From Verrucomicrobiaceae bacterium (GTDB lineage Bacteria; Verrucomicrobiota; Verrucomicrobiae; Verrucomicrobiales; Akkermansiaceae): DNA of 31,527 nt. Positions 8,936 to 15,426 of this stretch are shown here, one piece after another. Each line of letters opens with the position of its first letter. Position 1 is the first letter of the stretch. The stretch lies in NCBI GenBank assembly GCA_947372405.1, contig CANBTO010000002.1, positions 1 through 31,527 on the forward strand, given 5' to 3'. Below the pieces are notes generated by a model. That model was given only the letters and a program-made list of their open reading frames with translations. It was not told the origin of the DNA and did no database searches. Both the position numbers and the translations under genes were made by a program.

Positions 8936-9156
8936 GAAAGCTGATGGGGAACGACGGCTGTGATCTTAATCATACCACTGGTAGCGTCAACACGAAAACC
9001 ACGCCAGATTTAGTGGATCGCCCTCAATGATCGGGGATCGTGAAGCATTAGATTTTAGAAAGATCGAAGCCCCGCGAATCCACGCTGTTAGGCGGGCCGT
9101 CGCTTACCCATCGGCCTGCGATACGCGCGGACGACTTTAAAAGGCGTCCATGCCTC

Positions 9157-9768
9157 TCACTGGCCGGCGAGCCGTTTCTTTTCCTTCGCCTCATCGCGCA
9201 TGCTGCCGATGAAGAGCAGGACGGCGGCCACGCAGATGCATGAGTCCGCAACGTTGAAGGCCGGCCACCAACCACCGCTGGATGGAACGAGCTTGTCGTA
9301 GAGCGGCAGTTTGAACGCGAGGAAATCCACCACGTAACCGTGGGACAGCCGCTGCCAGAGCGTGGCGGTCTTGAGCTCCTCCAGCAGGAAGCCCTGCACC
9401 AGCCTGTCCGTTAGATTGCCGAGAATGCCGCACAAAAGCAACGGCACGGCGATCTTCGAAAGCGAATTGGCGAAGACTCCCTTTTTCCAAAAAATCCGGA
9501 TCAGGGTCAAGGCGATGACGGGCACCAGCAGGAACACGACGGGCGCCCATGCGGTGCCGTTGCCGAAACCGAAGGCCACGCCCTGGTTGTGGACTCTAAC
9601 GAGATGGAAGAAATTCTCCACCACCATCCGGTCCGCACCAGGCTCCAGGTTTGCGACGGTCCAAAACTTCGTGGCCTGGTCCAGCAGGTAGAGCGGAAGC
9701 GTGAGGAAGAGGAGAAGTTTGGGAAGTGTCATAGGTCTGATAGGTCGTATTGGTCCCACAGGACTCAT
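9157..9768 (-). CDS. lspA: Lipoprotein signal peptidase LspA (SPase II)
   Basis: This integral membrane aspartyl protease removes signal peptides from prolipoproteins. Catalytic aspartates are seen in GILGNLTDRL and FNVADSC. Four hydrophobic segments and the early DQATKFW and VHNQGVAFG motifs fit the family. Two starts compete. ATG 9768 overlaps the ileS stop as ATGA and has GGTGG seven bases upstream. ATG 9732 gives the more usual N-terminus (MTLPKLLLF). I use 9768 for its coupling and ribosome site; it adds an odd Pro-Ile-Arg repeat before the first helix. ileS-lspA is a classic gene pair. Confidence 0.94.
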   Translation of the reverse strand: MSPVGPIRPIRPMTLPKLLLFLTLPLYLLDQATKFWTVANLEPGADRMVVENFFHLVRVHNQGVAFGFGNGTAWAPVVFLLVPVIALTLIRIFWKKGVFANSLSKIAVPLLLCGILGNLTDRLVQGFLLEELKTATLWQRLSHGYVVDFLAFKLPLYDKLVPSSGGWWPAFNVADSCICVAAVLLFIGSMRDEAKEKKRLAGQ

Positions 9769-12494
9769 GCGCAAACCACCGCACACCTCTCACACAGCCC
9801 GCTTGCGACAAGCGGCTCGTGTTTGCGGCAGCGCGGGCAGAGACAGTGTTCCGTCTTTTTGGCGGTGGCGGAGAGCTCGGTTCCCACCGTAGCTGTCAGC
9901 CCGGCGATGATGAAGAACTCGGTGGCGAAGTCCCGGTCGTTCAGCAAAGGCAGCAGTGCGGCATCGCCTTCCGGAACTGTTAGGGAAACGTCCGCCTCGT
10001 TGTTGCGGGTGAATTCCTTCGCCTGCACGCGTGCCTCGATGGCGGTCTGGATGACGTATTTGATCTCGAACAAGCGCACGGCCTGCTTCGTCGCTTCGCT
10101 GGGTGCGAATGCGGGATCGGCTTCAGGAAAGTCCTGCTTGTGGACGCTGCCGGTGGTGAAACCGGCGTGTTCCCATGCCTCGTCCGCCGTGTAGGCGAGG
10201 ATCGGCGCAAGCAGCTTGGCGATGCCGGTGAAGATGGCATGCATCGCCACTTGCGAAGCCACGCGCCGCGGGGAGTCCTTCGCATCGCAGTACATCCGGT
10301 CCTTGGTGGCGTCGATGTAAACCGCGGAGAGGTCCGTGGTGCAGAACTGGTTGAGCGAGTTGAACACCTTGCGGAACTCGTAGGTCTCGTAAGCCTTGAG
10401 GCACTCGGCGGTGACATCGTGAAGGCGTTCGAGGATCCAGCGGTCCAGAAGTGTGTATTCCGGCGCGGCGGGTGCGGCATCCGGTGAAAACCCGTCGAGG
10501 TTTCCTAACAGGATGCGCAGGGTGTTGCGCAGGCGGCGGTAGGGCTCGGCGACCTGTTTGAACAGATCCTCTCCGAAAGGCACTTCGTTCTGCCAGTCCA
10601 CGGAGGAAACCCACAGCCGCACGATGTCGGCGCCGTATTTGTTATAGAAGTGTGCTGCGTCGATCGGTTTGCCAGCCTTCTCGGCCTCGGACTTGGAGAG
10701 CTTCTTCTTGTCCTTGTCCACGACGAAGCCGTGGGTCATCACGGTCTTGTAGGGTGCGGTGCCGCGGTAGCCGACGCTGAGCATCAGCGAGCTCTGGAAC
10801 CAACCGCGGTGCTGGTCGGTGGCTTCCAGATAAAGATCGGCGGGCGCGTGGAGTTCGGGATGCTTGTCGAGGACGGCGACATGCGAGCAGCCGGAGTCGA
10901 TCCAGACGTCGAGCGTGTCGCGGCATTTCTTCACACCGGCGGGCAGGCCGAGACGTGCGGCGATTTCCGCGTCCGTGTGCTCGAACCAGAAGTTGGTACC
11001 CTCGGTTTCCACCAATTCAGCGACCTTCAAGGCGAGCTCGGATGAAAGGATGGCCTGGTTGTTTTCATCGAAAAACACCGGCAGCGGCACACCCCAGGTG
11101 CGCTGGCGCGAGATGCACCAGTCCGGGCGCGACTCGACGGTGCCGTAGATCCGGTTGCGGCCCCACGCGGGCAGCCACTCGACTTTGTCGATCTGCTCCA
11201 GCGCCTGGCCGCGCAGTGTTTCGAGCGAGATGAAGAACTGCTCGACCGCGCGGAAGATGATTGGCGTTTTCGAGCGCCAGCAATGCGGATAGGAATGCTT
11301 GTAAACCTCGCGACCTAACAAGTGCCCGCTCTCCGCCAGGATCTCGATGATGCGGTCGTTCGATTTGAAAACATGCATGCCGACGAGTTCATCGAGCCCG
11401 GCCTCTGCGGTGAACTTGCCCTCGTCATCGACGGGGGAAAGCACGGCGAGGCCATTCTGTTGGCCCGCCACATAGTCGTCCGCGCCGTGGCCCGGAGCGA
11501 TGTGGACCACGCCGGTTCCCGTTTCGGTGGTGACGAAATTCGCAAGGATGACCTTCGACGTGCGGGGCAGGAACGGATGCTGCGCTTCGAGTCCTTCAAG
11601 CTGGCGACCGCGGATTTCATCGAGCGGTTTGACGAGCTTGAATCCGGTTTTCTCGTAAAACGCGTCCACCAGTTCGCGCACGATCACCAGCGTTTCCTCG
11701 CGGTCGGCGATCTCGTTATGGAAACGGCCGACGACATAGGTGAACTCCGGATGCACGGCGAGGCCGAGGTTCGCGGGAAGCGTCCATGGAGTGGTGGTCC
11801 AGATCGGGATGGAGGCCTTGCCAGCGAGATCTCCCGTGACGAGTGGAAACTTCACGAAGATCGCCGGGCTTTCCTTGTCCTGGTATTCCACCTCGGCCTC
11901 GGCGAGCGCGGTCTGCGCGCCATACGACCACTGGACGGGTTTCTTCGCCTGATAGATCGAGCCATTTTCGACGAGCTTGGCGAAGACGCGCAGGATGCTC
12001 GCCTCGTAGCCGGGAGCCATCGTGAGATACGGGTTGTTCCAATCGCCGAACACACCGAGCCGACGGAAAGAAGCGCGTTGGATATCGATGAAACCTTTGG
12101 CAAACTCGGCGCAGCGGCGGCGGATTTCGGCAGGTTCCAACCCGGCGGCTTGTTTCACCACCTTGAACTCGATGGGCAGGCCGTGGCAGTCCCAACCGGG
12201 GATGAAGGGCGTGGTGAACCCTGCCATCGTCTTGGATTTCACCACCAGATCCTTGAGCAGCTTGTTGAGCGCGGTGCCCATGTGGACGTCGCCATTTGCG
12301 AAGGGCGGGCCGTCATGCAGGATGAATTCCGGAGCCTTCTGCGAGCGGCGGTGGGCGATGATCTTCGCGTAAAGGCCGTCATGTTCCCAGCGCTCCAGGC
12401 GCTTCGGTTCGTTCTCCACGAGATCTCCCCGCATCGGGAAAGTCGTCTGCGGAAGGGTCAGCGTGTCTTTGTAATTCGGGGCGGAGTCGCTCAT
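9765..12494 (-). CDS. ileS: Isoleucine--tRNA ligase
   Basis: This class I aminoacyl-tRNA synthetase of 909 residues charges tRNA-Ile. The HIGH-type motif is in PPFANGDVHMGTALNK (HMGT at about 71-74) and the KMSKS-type motif is KKLSKS near residue 600. The editing domain (CP1) has the tract GTGVVHIAPGHGADDY. The C-terminus ends in a zinc knuckle, CPRCRKHEP...CERC, as in bacterial-type enzymes. Length is normal. The stop codon overlaps the lspA start. No T-box leader is visible in the roughly 100 bases before the divergent ATPase gene. The array unit for tRNA-Ile (14960-15028) could be a test substrate. Confidence 0.98.
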   Translation of the reverse strand: MSDSAPNYKDTLTLPQTTFPMRGDLVENEPKRLERWEHDGLYAKIIAHRRSQKAPEFILHDGPPFANGDVHMGTALNKLLKDLVVKSKTMAGFTTPFIPGWDCHGLPIEFKVVKQAAGLEPAEIRRRCAEFAKGFIDIQRASFRRLGVFGDWNNPYLTMAPGYEASILRVFAKLVENGSIYQAKKPVQWSYGAQTALAEAEVEYQDKESPAIFVKFPLVTGDLAGKASIPIWTTTPWTLPANLGLAVHPEFTYVVGRFHNEIADREETLVIVRELVDAFYEKTGFKLVKPLDEIRGRQLEGLEAQHPFLPRTSKVILANFVTTETGTGVVHIAPGHGADDYVAGQQNGLAVLSPVDDEGKFTAEAGLDELVGMHVFKSNDRIIEILAESGHLLGREVYKHSYPHCWRSKTPIIFRAVEQFFISLETLRGQALEQIDKVEWLPAWGRNRIYGTVESRPDWCISRQRTWGVPLPVFFDENNQAILSSELALKVAELVETEGTNFWFEHTDAEIAARLGLPAGVKKCRDTLDVWIDSGCSHVAVLDKHPELHAPADLYLEATDQHRGWFQSSLMLSVGYRGTAPYKTVMTHGFVVDKDKKKLSKSEAEKAGKPIDAAHFYNKYGADIVRLWVSSVDWQNEVPFGEDLFKQVAEPYRRLRNTLRILLGNLDGFSPDAAPAAPEYTLLDRWILERLHDVTAECLKAYETYEFRKVFNSLNQFCTTDLSAVYIDATKDRMYCDAKDSPRRVASQVAMHAIFTGIAKLLAPILAYTADEAWEHAGFTTGSVHKQDFPEADPAFAPSEATKQAVRLFEIKYVIQTAIEARVQAKEFTRNNEADVSLTVPEGDAALLPLLNDRDFATEFFIIAGLTATVGTELSATAKKTEHCLCPRCRKHEPLVASGLCERCAVVCA

Positions 12495-12596
12495 GACGGG
12501 GCGCGGACGCTAGCAACGCCCCCCCGCGGGGTCAACCACGGGGAAACCTTGGAATCGCAGGCTTTTCGCAGGGATTTCGGCGGTTATGCTGCATCC

Positions 12597-13697
12597 GTGC
12601 TCCAGTCGATCCAAGTCCGTGGCTACCGGTCTCTTCGTGAATTCCGCCTGAAACTCGCGCGGGTCACCGTCGTGACCGGCGGGAATGGCGTGGGAAAATC
12701 CAACGTTTACCGCTCGCTCGCGCTGCTCCAACGCATGGCTGAAGGCCGATTCGCCGAAGCACTTGCCAGCGAGGGAGGCATGCCAAGCGCCCTCTGGGCC
12801 GGAGCGCGCCGCAAGGACGAAGCAAGACGGATCTCCTGGGACATCGAACACTCTGGCTTCGGGTTCGGCATCGAATGCGGCATGGTCGCTCTTGGACCTG
12901 AAAGTCCCTCCCTGTTCCGAACCGATCCCGATATCAAAAACGAAAACCTGAGTTTCTCCGGGAAATCCATGGCCCGCCGCAAAGGACCGGTCATTGAGAC
13001 GAGAAACCCGGACGGCAAGATGGAACCGGCCTCACTGCCATTCCATGCGCCGGAATCGATGATCAGCGAACTGCGCGACGGAACCCGCCAACCCGCGGTC
13101 GCCGCCGCCCGCGATGTCCTGCTCGCATGGCGCTTCTACCACCACTTCCGTACCGATCCGGATTCTCCGCTGCGCCGATCGCGTCTCGGTTCCTGGTCAC
13201 CCGTGCTGGCGCATGACGGATCCAACCTGGCAGCCACGCTCCAGACAATCATCGAGGCCTCGCACGGCGAAACGCTGCGTGCCGCGGTGAATTCGGCTTT
13301 TCCCGGCATGGAGTGGAGTCCCACCGACGAAACCGGCGCTTTCCAACTCTGCCTGCAATCTCCGGAACTCAAGCGCTTCATGAATGCCGCGGAACTTTCC
13401 GACGGCACGCTGCGCTTCTTCTGTCTCGCCGCCGCGCTGCTCTCGCCGAAACCGCCGCCGCTGTTAGTTCTCAACGAACCCGAAGCCAGCCTTCACTCCG
13501 GTCTCATCCAGCCCCTCGCCGAGCTCATCTCGCAGGTCTCCGATGAAACGCAGATTATCATCGTCACCCATTCGCAGTCCCTCGCGGACTCGCTCATCAC
13601 CTCATGCGCTGCGAACAAAGTGGAACTCGTTTCGCACGACGGCGAAACCCGTCCCAAAGACCTCGCCGGAGCGAAACGTGCCTGGAGTTTCGAGTGA
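12597..13697 (+). CDS. AAA family ATPase (AAA_21/OLD-like, COG4637-like)
   Basis: This ATPase of about 366 residues, read from GTG 12597, resembles SMC/OLD-type heads. Walker A is GGNGVGKSN (about 28-36), just after the typical N-terminal I-Q-V-R-G-Y-R-S-L. The signature-like loop is ELSDGTLRFF, Walker B is LLVLNEPEASLH and the D/H-loop region is IIIVTHSQSLADSL. No nuclease or TOPRIM domain follows, unlike OLD nucleases. The frame stays open upstream, antisense to ileS, but that part is shadow; homologous sequence begins at SIQVRGYRS. No partner gene is fused or overlapping. It is the last ordinary gene before the tRNA-like array, on the same strand, so a link to that locus is possible but unproven. 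Confidence 0.85.
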   Translation: MLQSIQVRGYRSLREFRLKLARVTVVTGGNGVGKSNVYRSLALLQRMAEGRFAEALASEGGMPSALWAGARRKDEARRISWDIEHSGFGFGIECGMVALGPESPSLFRTDPDIKNENLSFSGKSMARRKGPVIETRNPDGKMEPASLPFHAPESMISELRDGTRQPAVAAARDVLLAWRFYHHFRTDPDSPLRRSRLGSWSPVLAHDGSNLAATLQTIIEASHGETLRAAVNSAFPGMEWSPTDETGAFQLCLQSPELKRFMNAAELSDGTLRFFCLAAALLSPKPPPLLVLNEPEASLHSGLIQPLAELISQVSDETQIIIVTHSQSLADSLITSCAANKVELVSHDGETRPKDLAGAKRAWSFE

Positions 13698-13755
13698 ATT
13701 CCACATGCTGTTAGATTCCAACACGACGACCGTATGTCGCATGACATCGCCCATG

Positions 13756-13771
13756 ATGAAAATATTTTCAT
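13756..13771. promoter_or_regulatory. Perfect 16-bp palindrome upstream of a promoter
   Basis: ATGAAAAT followed by ATTTTCAT is a perfect AT-rich palindrome, 18 bases before a good -35 box in a GC-rich region. Its position and symmetry fit an operator for a dimeric regulator. No regulator gene is adjacent. Confidence 0.4.
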
Positions 13772-13789
13772 GAAATGAAATTTATAGGG

Positions 13790-13818
13790 TTGACGCATCG
13801 CGTCCGTTCCCATATCTC
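13790..13818 (+). promoter_or_regulatory. Sigma-70-type promoter candidate
   Basis: TTGACG (13790-13795) and TATCTC (13813-13818) are separated by exactly 17 bases. The -35 is close to consensus and the -10 is weak. Transcription would start near 13825, just before the small ORF at 13839. It may drive the small ORF and, by read-through, the tRNA-like array. Confidence 0.5.
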
Positions 13819-13838
13819 CTTTGAACCTTCAGCAAGTC

Positions 13839-14006
13839 ATGCGTCCAACCAACATCCATCCCAATCACAAGCAGCCGACCCTTTGGTCGCTCGGCTTGGG
13901 CATGTCCGCGGACAGTTGTGAGATCCGATACGACCTCCATCCCAAAGCAGAGAAACCGATGCTGGGTTTTGCGAACGGATCCCTTACCAAGGAGGCAGAC
14001 AGGTAG
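13839..14006 (+). CDS. Small ORF, 55 residues, unknown
   Basis: The ORF runs from ATG 13839 to TAG 14006 and encodes a hydrophilic, His/Pro-rich 55-residue peptide beginning MRPTNIHPNHKQPTLW. No family is recognised. It has codon use like the neighbours, a promoter candidate 20 bases upstream and a strong terminator 35 bases downstream, which together favour a real short transcription unit. There is no Shine-Dalgarno site. It could equally be a non-coding RNA of about 250 bases with a chance ORF. A TTG at 13821 in frame is an alternative start. Confidence 0.35.
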   Translation: MRPTNIHPNHKQPTLWSLGLGMSADSCEIRYDLHPKAEKPMLGFANGSLTKEADR

Positions 14007-14080
14007 TTCTCGATCTGAAATAGATTATCGATTTTTTCGAGAACCCCGCCCGCTCCACCAGCCGGCGGGGTTCTTGTTTT
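14006..14080 (+). terminator. Strong terminator with overlapping anti-terminator-like stem
   Basis: GAACCCCGCC (14041-14050) pairs with GGCGGGGTTC (14064-14073) in a perfect 10-bp stem followed by TTGTTTT: a clear intrinsic terminator. An upstream stem, GTTCTCGA (14006-14013) with TCGAGAAC (14037-14044), shares GAAC with the terminator stem, so both cannot form fully. This is the arrangement expected of an attenuator. The first arm begins at the last base of the small ORF's stop codon. Confidence 0.7.
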
Positions 14081-14406
14081 ACAGCAAACAACCTTGTTTT
14101 ACAGGGTTTCCAGCTCCAATTCGATTCAGAATCAAAACCAATCCATTCATCATGATTTCACTATAAACACACCATGGGCGTGAAAAACCCCGCCACCGGC
14201 TGCAACCGGTGACGGGGCGATAACCGGCCACCCATCCACAGAGTCCTGCGAGAGACACATGCAAGGCGAGCAACCGCTCCGACGGTCGCCGCATGCCTGC
14301 GAACTGTCAAGCCGGTCGTCCGACGACGACCGGCGCATGGATCCTCATGGACCGGTTTCCCGCCCTGGTGAGATATGACAAACCAGAGGCTTGGCAGTTA
14401 TATGCA
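14081..14406. other. Non-coding stretch with two strong hairpins before the array
   Basis: No convincing gene is seen here. A 12-base direct repeat, cttgttttacag, occurs at 14073 and 14093. Hairpin 1 (14188-14217) has arms CCCCGCCACCGG and CCGGTGACGGGG with one mismatch. Read on the minus strand it is followed by TTTTT, so it would terminate transcription entering from the right. Hairpin 2 (14311-14334) is a perfect 10-bp stem, GCCGGTCGTC/GACGACCGGC, with loop CGAC and no T-run. TATAAA at 14162-14167 could be a -10 box but lacks a matching -35. Confidence 0.45.
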
Positions 14407-14511
14407 ACCGCCACGGGAGGTGTGCCTGAAACACCGAAAGATCCGCCGTGAAATTTTCCTGCGGGTGCGAGTCCTTCACCGGACTGGCAGCGGTGTTTGT
14501 TTTCATTTTTT
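14407..14511 (+). ncRNA. Structured RNA leader, possibly a further degenerate tRNA-like unit
   Basis: Several helices can be drawn: ACCGC/GCGGT closing 14407-14494, GGTGT/ACACC (14419-14435) with 7-base loop GCCTGAA, ATCCGC/GCGGGT (14441-14466), and AGTCC/GGACT (14470-14485) with loop TTCACC. The order resembles anticodon, long variable and T arms, but no D-arm or CCA end is seen, so I do not call it a tRNA. A competing hairpin, CACCG/CGGTG (14477-14495), followed by a T-rich run (14496-14511), looks like a weak terminator in front of the array. Confidence 0.3.
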
Positions 14512-14516
14512 ACAAT

Positions 14517-14587
14517 GCGTTCATCGTCCAACAGCAGGATTCCTGACTTCCAATCAGGGAATGCCGGTGCAAGTCCGGCTGGCCGCA
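14517..14587 (+). tRNA. tRNA-like unit 1, Gly anticodon TCC, altered elbow
   Basis: Cloverleaf folded by eye. Acceptor GCGTTCA/TGGCCGC has one T-C mismatch, discriminator A, and no encoded CCA. D-stem GTCC/GGAT with loop AACAGCA (no GG). Anticodon arm CCTGA-CTTCCAA-TCAGG is perfect, anticodon TCC. T-arm GCCGG-TGCAAGT-CCGGC is perfect, but position 55 is G instead of T. The G-T-G-C in the T-loop recalls the non-translational tRNA-Gly of staphylococci used for cell-wall bridges. Confidence 0.75.
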
Positions 14588-14609
14588 TTTCATTTCCAAA
14601 ACACAACAC

Positions 14610-14688
14610 ATGGCGGGCGCCAGCTTGCGCAGCGGGGTCTCCAAAACCCTGTCAGTCCGGGGCAGCACCGGGACGCCATGCCAATTTA
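14610..14688 (+). tRNA. tRNA-like unit 2, Trp anticodon CCA, altered elbow
   Basis: Acceptor ATGGCGG/ACGCCAT pairs over six bases and is followed by G and the encoded CCA, ending at about 14684-14688 before an AT-rich spacer. Anticodon arm GGGGT-CTCCAAA-ACCCT gives anticodon CCA. T-arm TCCGG-GGCAGCA-CCGGG has a non-canonical loop with G55-C56. The D region is short: stem GCGC/GCGC with loop CAGCTT directly after the acceptor. G73 is the usual Trp discriminator in bacteria. Confidence 0.7.
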
Positions 14689-14692
14689 CAAC

Positions 14693-14767
14693 CGCGGAGT
14701 AGCCAAGCGGTAAGGCAGCGGTCTCATACGCCGCGCATCGCCGGTTCGATTCCGGCCTCCGCAACCA
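14693..14767 (+). tRNA. tRNA-Met-like unit 3, anticodon CAT, canonical elbow, C1-A72 mismatch
   Basis: Acceptor CGCGGAG/CTCCGCA leaves a C1-A72 mismatch, then A73 and encoded CCA. T8 and G10 are in place, which fixes the alignment. D-arm GCC-AAGCGGTAA-GGC contains G18G19. Anticodon arm GCGGT-CTCATAC-GCCGC. T-arm GCCGG-TTCGATT-CCGGC is canonical. C1-A72 is the hallmark of bacterial initiator tRNA, but the D-arm is of elongator (Gln-like) type, so this is a hybrid rather than an ordinary fMet gene. It is the unit most likely to be found by standard tRNA software. Confidence 0.85.
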
Positions 14768-14773
14768 TTCTTC

Positions 14774-14861
14774 GGGTTGTTAGCCACGTAAAGATCGTGA
14801 GCTGCCTGTAAAGCAGCCGTCCTGCGGACCATCGTCGGAGCGTTACCGACACAACCCACCA
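14774..14861 (+). tRNA. tRNA-like unit 4, Tyr anticodon GTA, long variable arm, altered elbow
   Basis: Perfect acceptor GGGTTGT/ACAACCC, A73 and encoded CCA. D-stem CACG/CGTG with loop TAAAGAT. Anticodon arm GCTGC-CTGTAAA-GCAGC is perfect. The variable arm is long, with stem GTCC/GGAC, as bacterial tRNA-Tyr requires. T-arm GTCGG-AGCGTTA-CCGAC is perfect in the stem, but the loop has G55-C56 instead of the TTC motif. Type II architecture is kept although the elbow is changed. Confidence 0.78.
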
Positions 14862-14872
14862 TTTTCAGAAAT

Positions 14873-14948
14873 CGCGCGCGAGGGAGTCAGCAAACCCGCC
14901 TCGTTTGGAGCGAGGAGACACCCGGGGCAGCACCGGGGCGCGCGACCA
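14873..14948 (+). tRNA. tRNA-like unit 5, Pro anticodon TGG, altered elbow
   Basis: Perfect acceptor CGCGCGC/GCGCGCG, A73 and encoded CCA. D region GGG-AGTCAGCAAA-CCC. Anticodon arm CCTCG-TTTGGAG-CGAGG is perfect, anticodon TGG. T-arm CCCGG-GGCAGCA-CCGGG is perfect, with the same GGCAGCA loop as the Trp unit. The 5-base variable loop is normal. Confidence 0.75.
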
Positions 14949-14959
14949 TTTTACAACCA

Positions 14960-15028
14960 TCCTCCGTAGCTCAATAGCAGAGCATCCGCCTGATAAGTGG
15001 CGCGGCGCGAAACCGCGCGGAGGAACCA
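14960..15028 (+). tRNA. tRNA-like unit 6, Ile anticodon GAT, no variable loop, altered elbow
   Basis: Perfect acceptor TCCTCCG/CGGAGGA, A73, encoded CCA. D-arm GCTC-AATAGCA-GAGC. Anticodon loop CTGATAA on a 4-bp stem CCGC/GTGG. T-arm CGCGG-CGCGAAA-CCGCG follows at once, so there are no variable-loop bases and the unit is only 69 long. The elbow has G55-C56 and no GG in the D-loop. One base separates it from the next unit. Confidence 0.7.
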
Positions 15029-15029
15029 T

Positions 15030-15103
15030 TCCCAGGTAATGTCAAAGCAGCATGCCCGTCTGTTAAACGGGATGTCGTGGTGCAAGTCCACGCCTGGGAG
15101 CCA
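15030..15103 (+). tRNA. tRNA-like unit 7, Asn anticodon GTT, altered elbow
   Basis: Perfect acceptor TCCCAGG/CCTGGGA, G73 (the usual Asn discriminator), encoded CCA. D-stem ATGT/GCAT with loop CAAAGCA. Anticodon arm CCCGT-CTGTTAA-ACGGG is perfect. T-arm CGTGG-TGCAAGT-CCACG is perfect in the stem with a G-T-G-C loop start. All helices are intact, so this is not a decayed gene. Confidence 0.78.
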
Positions 15104-15135
15104 ATTTCCACCTGCCAATGTTTTCAACGAAGAGG

Positions 15136-15169
15136 GGACGTCTCGTCCTCACTCATGGACGAGACGTCC
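15136..15169. repeat. Perfect 13-bp inverted repeat inside the array
   Basis: GGACGTCTCGTCC (15136-15148) and GGACGAGACGTCC (15157-15169) are perfectly complementary around an 8-base loop. It lies in the only long spacer of the array (15104-15183). There is no T-run. It may be a REP-type dispersed palindrome, an RNA-processing site or a scar of unit loss. Confidence 0.75.
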
Positions 15170-15183
15170 ATGCTCCTTACAAT

Positions 15184-15259
15184 GGTGACCATGATGTAAC
15201 AGTTAGCATCCCGCCCTGTGAAGGCGGCAGTGCCGGTGCAAGTCCGGTTGGTCACCCCA
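15184..15259 (+). tRNA. tRNA-like unit 8, His anticodon GTG, G-1:C73 kept, altered elbow
   Basis: Position -1 is G and position 73 is C, the identity pair for histidyl-tRNA synthetase. Perfect acceptor GTGACCA/TGGTCAC, encoded CCA. D-stem ATGT/GCAT with loop AACAGTTA. Anticodon arm CCGCC-CTGTGAA-GGCGG is perfect. T-arm GCCGG-TGCAAGT-CCGGT. The His identity is kept although the elbow is not canonical. Confidence 0.82.
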
Positions 15260-15264
15260 ATTTC

Positions 15265-15341
15265 AGCCCTGTAGCTCAAATAAGAAGAGCACCCGACTTT
15301 GAATCGGAAGGTTGACGGTGCGAGTCCGTCCGGGGCCGCCA
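15265..15341 (+). tRNA. tRNA-like unit 9, Gln anticodon TTG, altered elbow
   Basis: Acceptor AGCCCTG/CGGGGCC pairs except A1-C72, then G73 (usual for Gln) and encoded CCA. D-arm GCTC-AAATAAGAA-GAGC. Anticodon loop CTTTGAA on stem CCGA/TCGG. T-arm GACGG-TGCGAGT-CCGTC is perfect. A weak first pair is a known Gln identity trait. Confidence 0.75.
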
Positions 15342-15350
15342 TTTACATAT

Positions 15351-15425
15351 CCCGGCGTAGCCCAATGCAGAGGCAGCGAGCTCAGACCTCGTCCAGTGCG
15401 GGTGCAAGTCCTGCCGCCGGGACCA
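15351..15425 (+). tRNA. tRNA-like unit 10, Leu anticodon CAG, short variable loop, altered elbow
   Basis: Perfect acceptor CCCGGCG/CGCCGGG, A73 (Leu discriminator), encoded CCA. D region GCC-CAATGCAGA-GGC. Anticodon arm GCGAG-CTCAGAC-CTCGT. T-arm GCGGG-TGCAAGT-CCTGC. The variable loop is only 5 bases (CCAGT), whereas genuine bacterial tRNA-Leu has a long arm. Confidence 0.72.
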
Positions 15426-15426
15426 T

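Noticed and set aside
9048..9275. Minus-strand ORF of 75 codons overlapping the end of lspA
   Set aside because: It is a different frame over lspA with no motif or ribosome site.
11322..12596. Long + strand extension upstream of the AAA ATPase
   Set aside because: It lies antisense to ileS; ATPase family sequence starts only at about 12597.
14407..14500. A fourteenth tRNA-like unit (anticodon-like loop GCCTGAA)
   Set aside because: No D-arm, no 7-bp acceptor and no CCA end could be aligned, so it is kept only as an uncertain structured leader.
14150..14515. tmRNA or group II intron
   Set aside because: No tRNA-like 3' end joined to a tag ORF, and no intron domain V or reverse transcriptase is seen.
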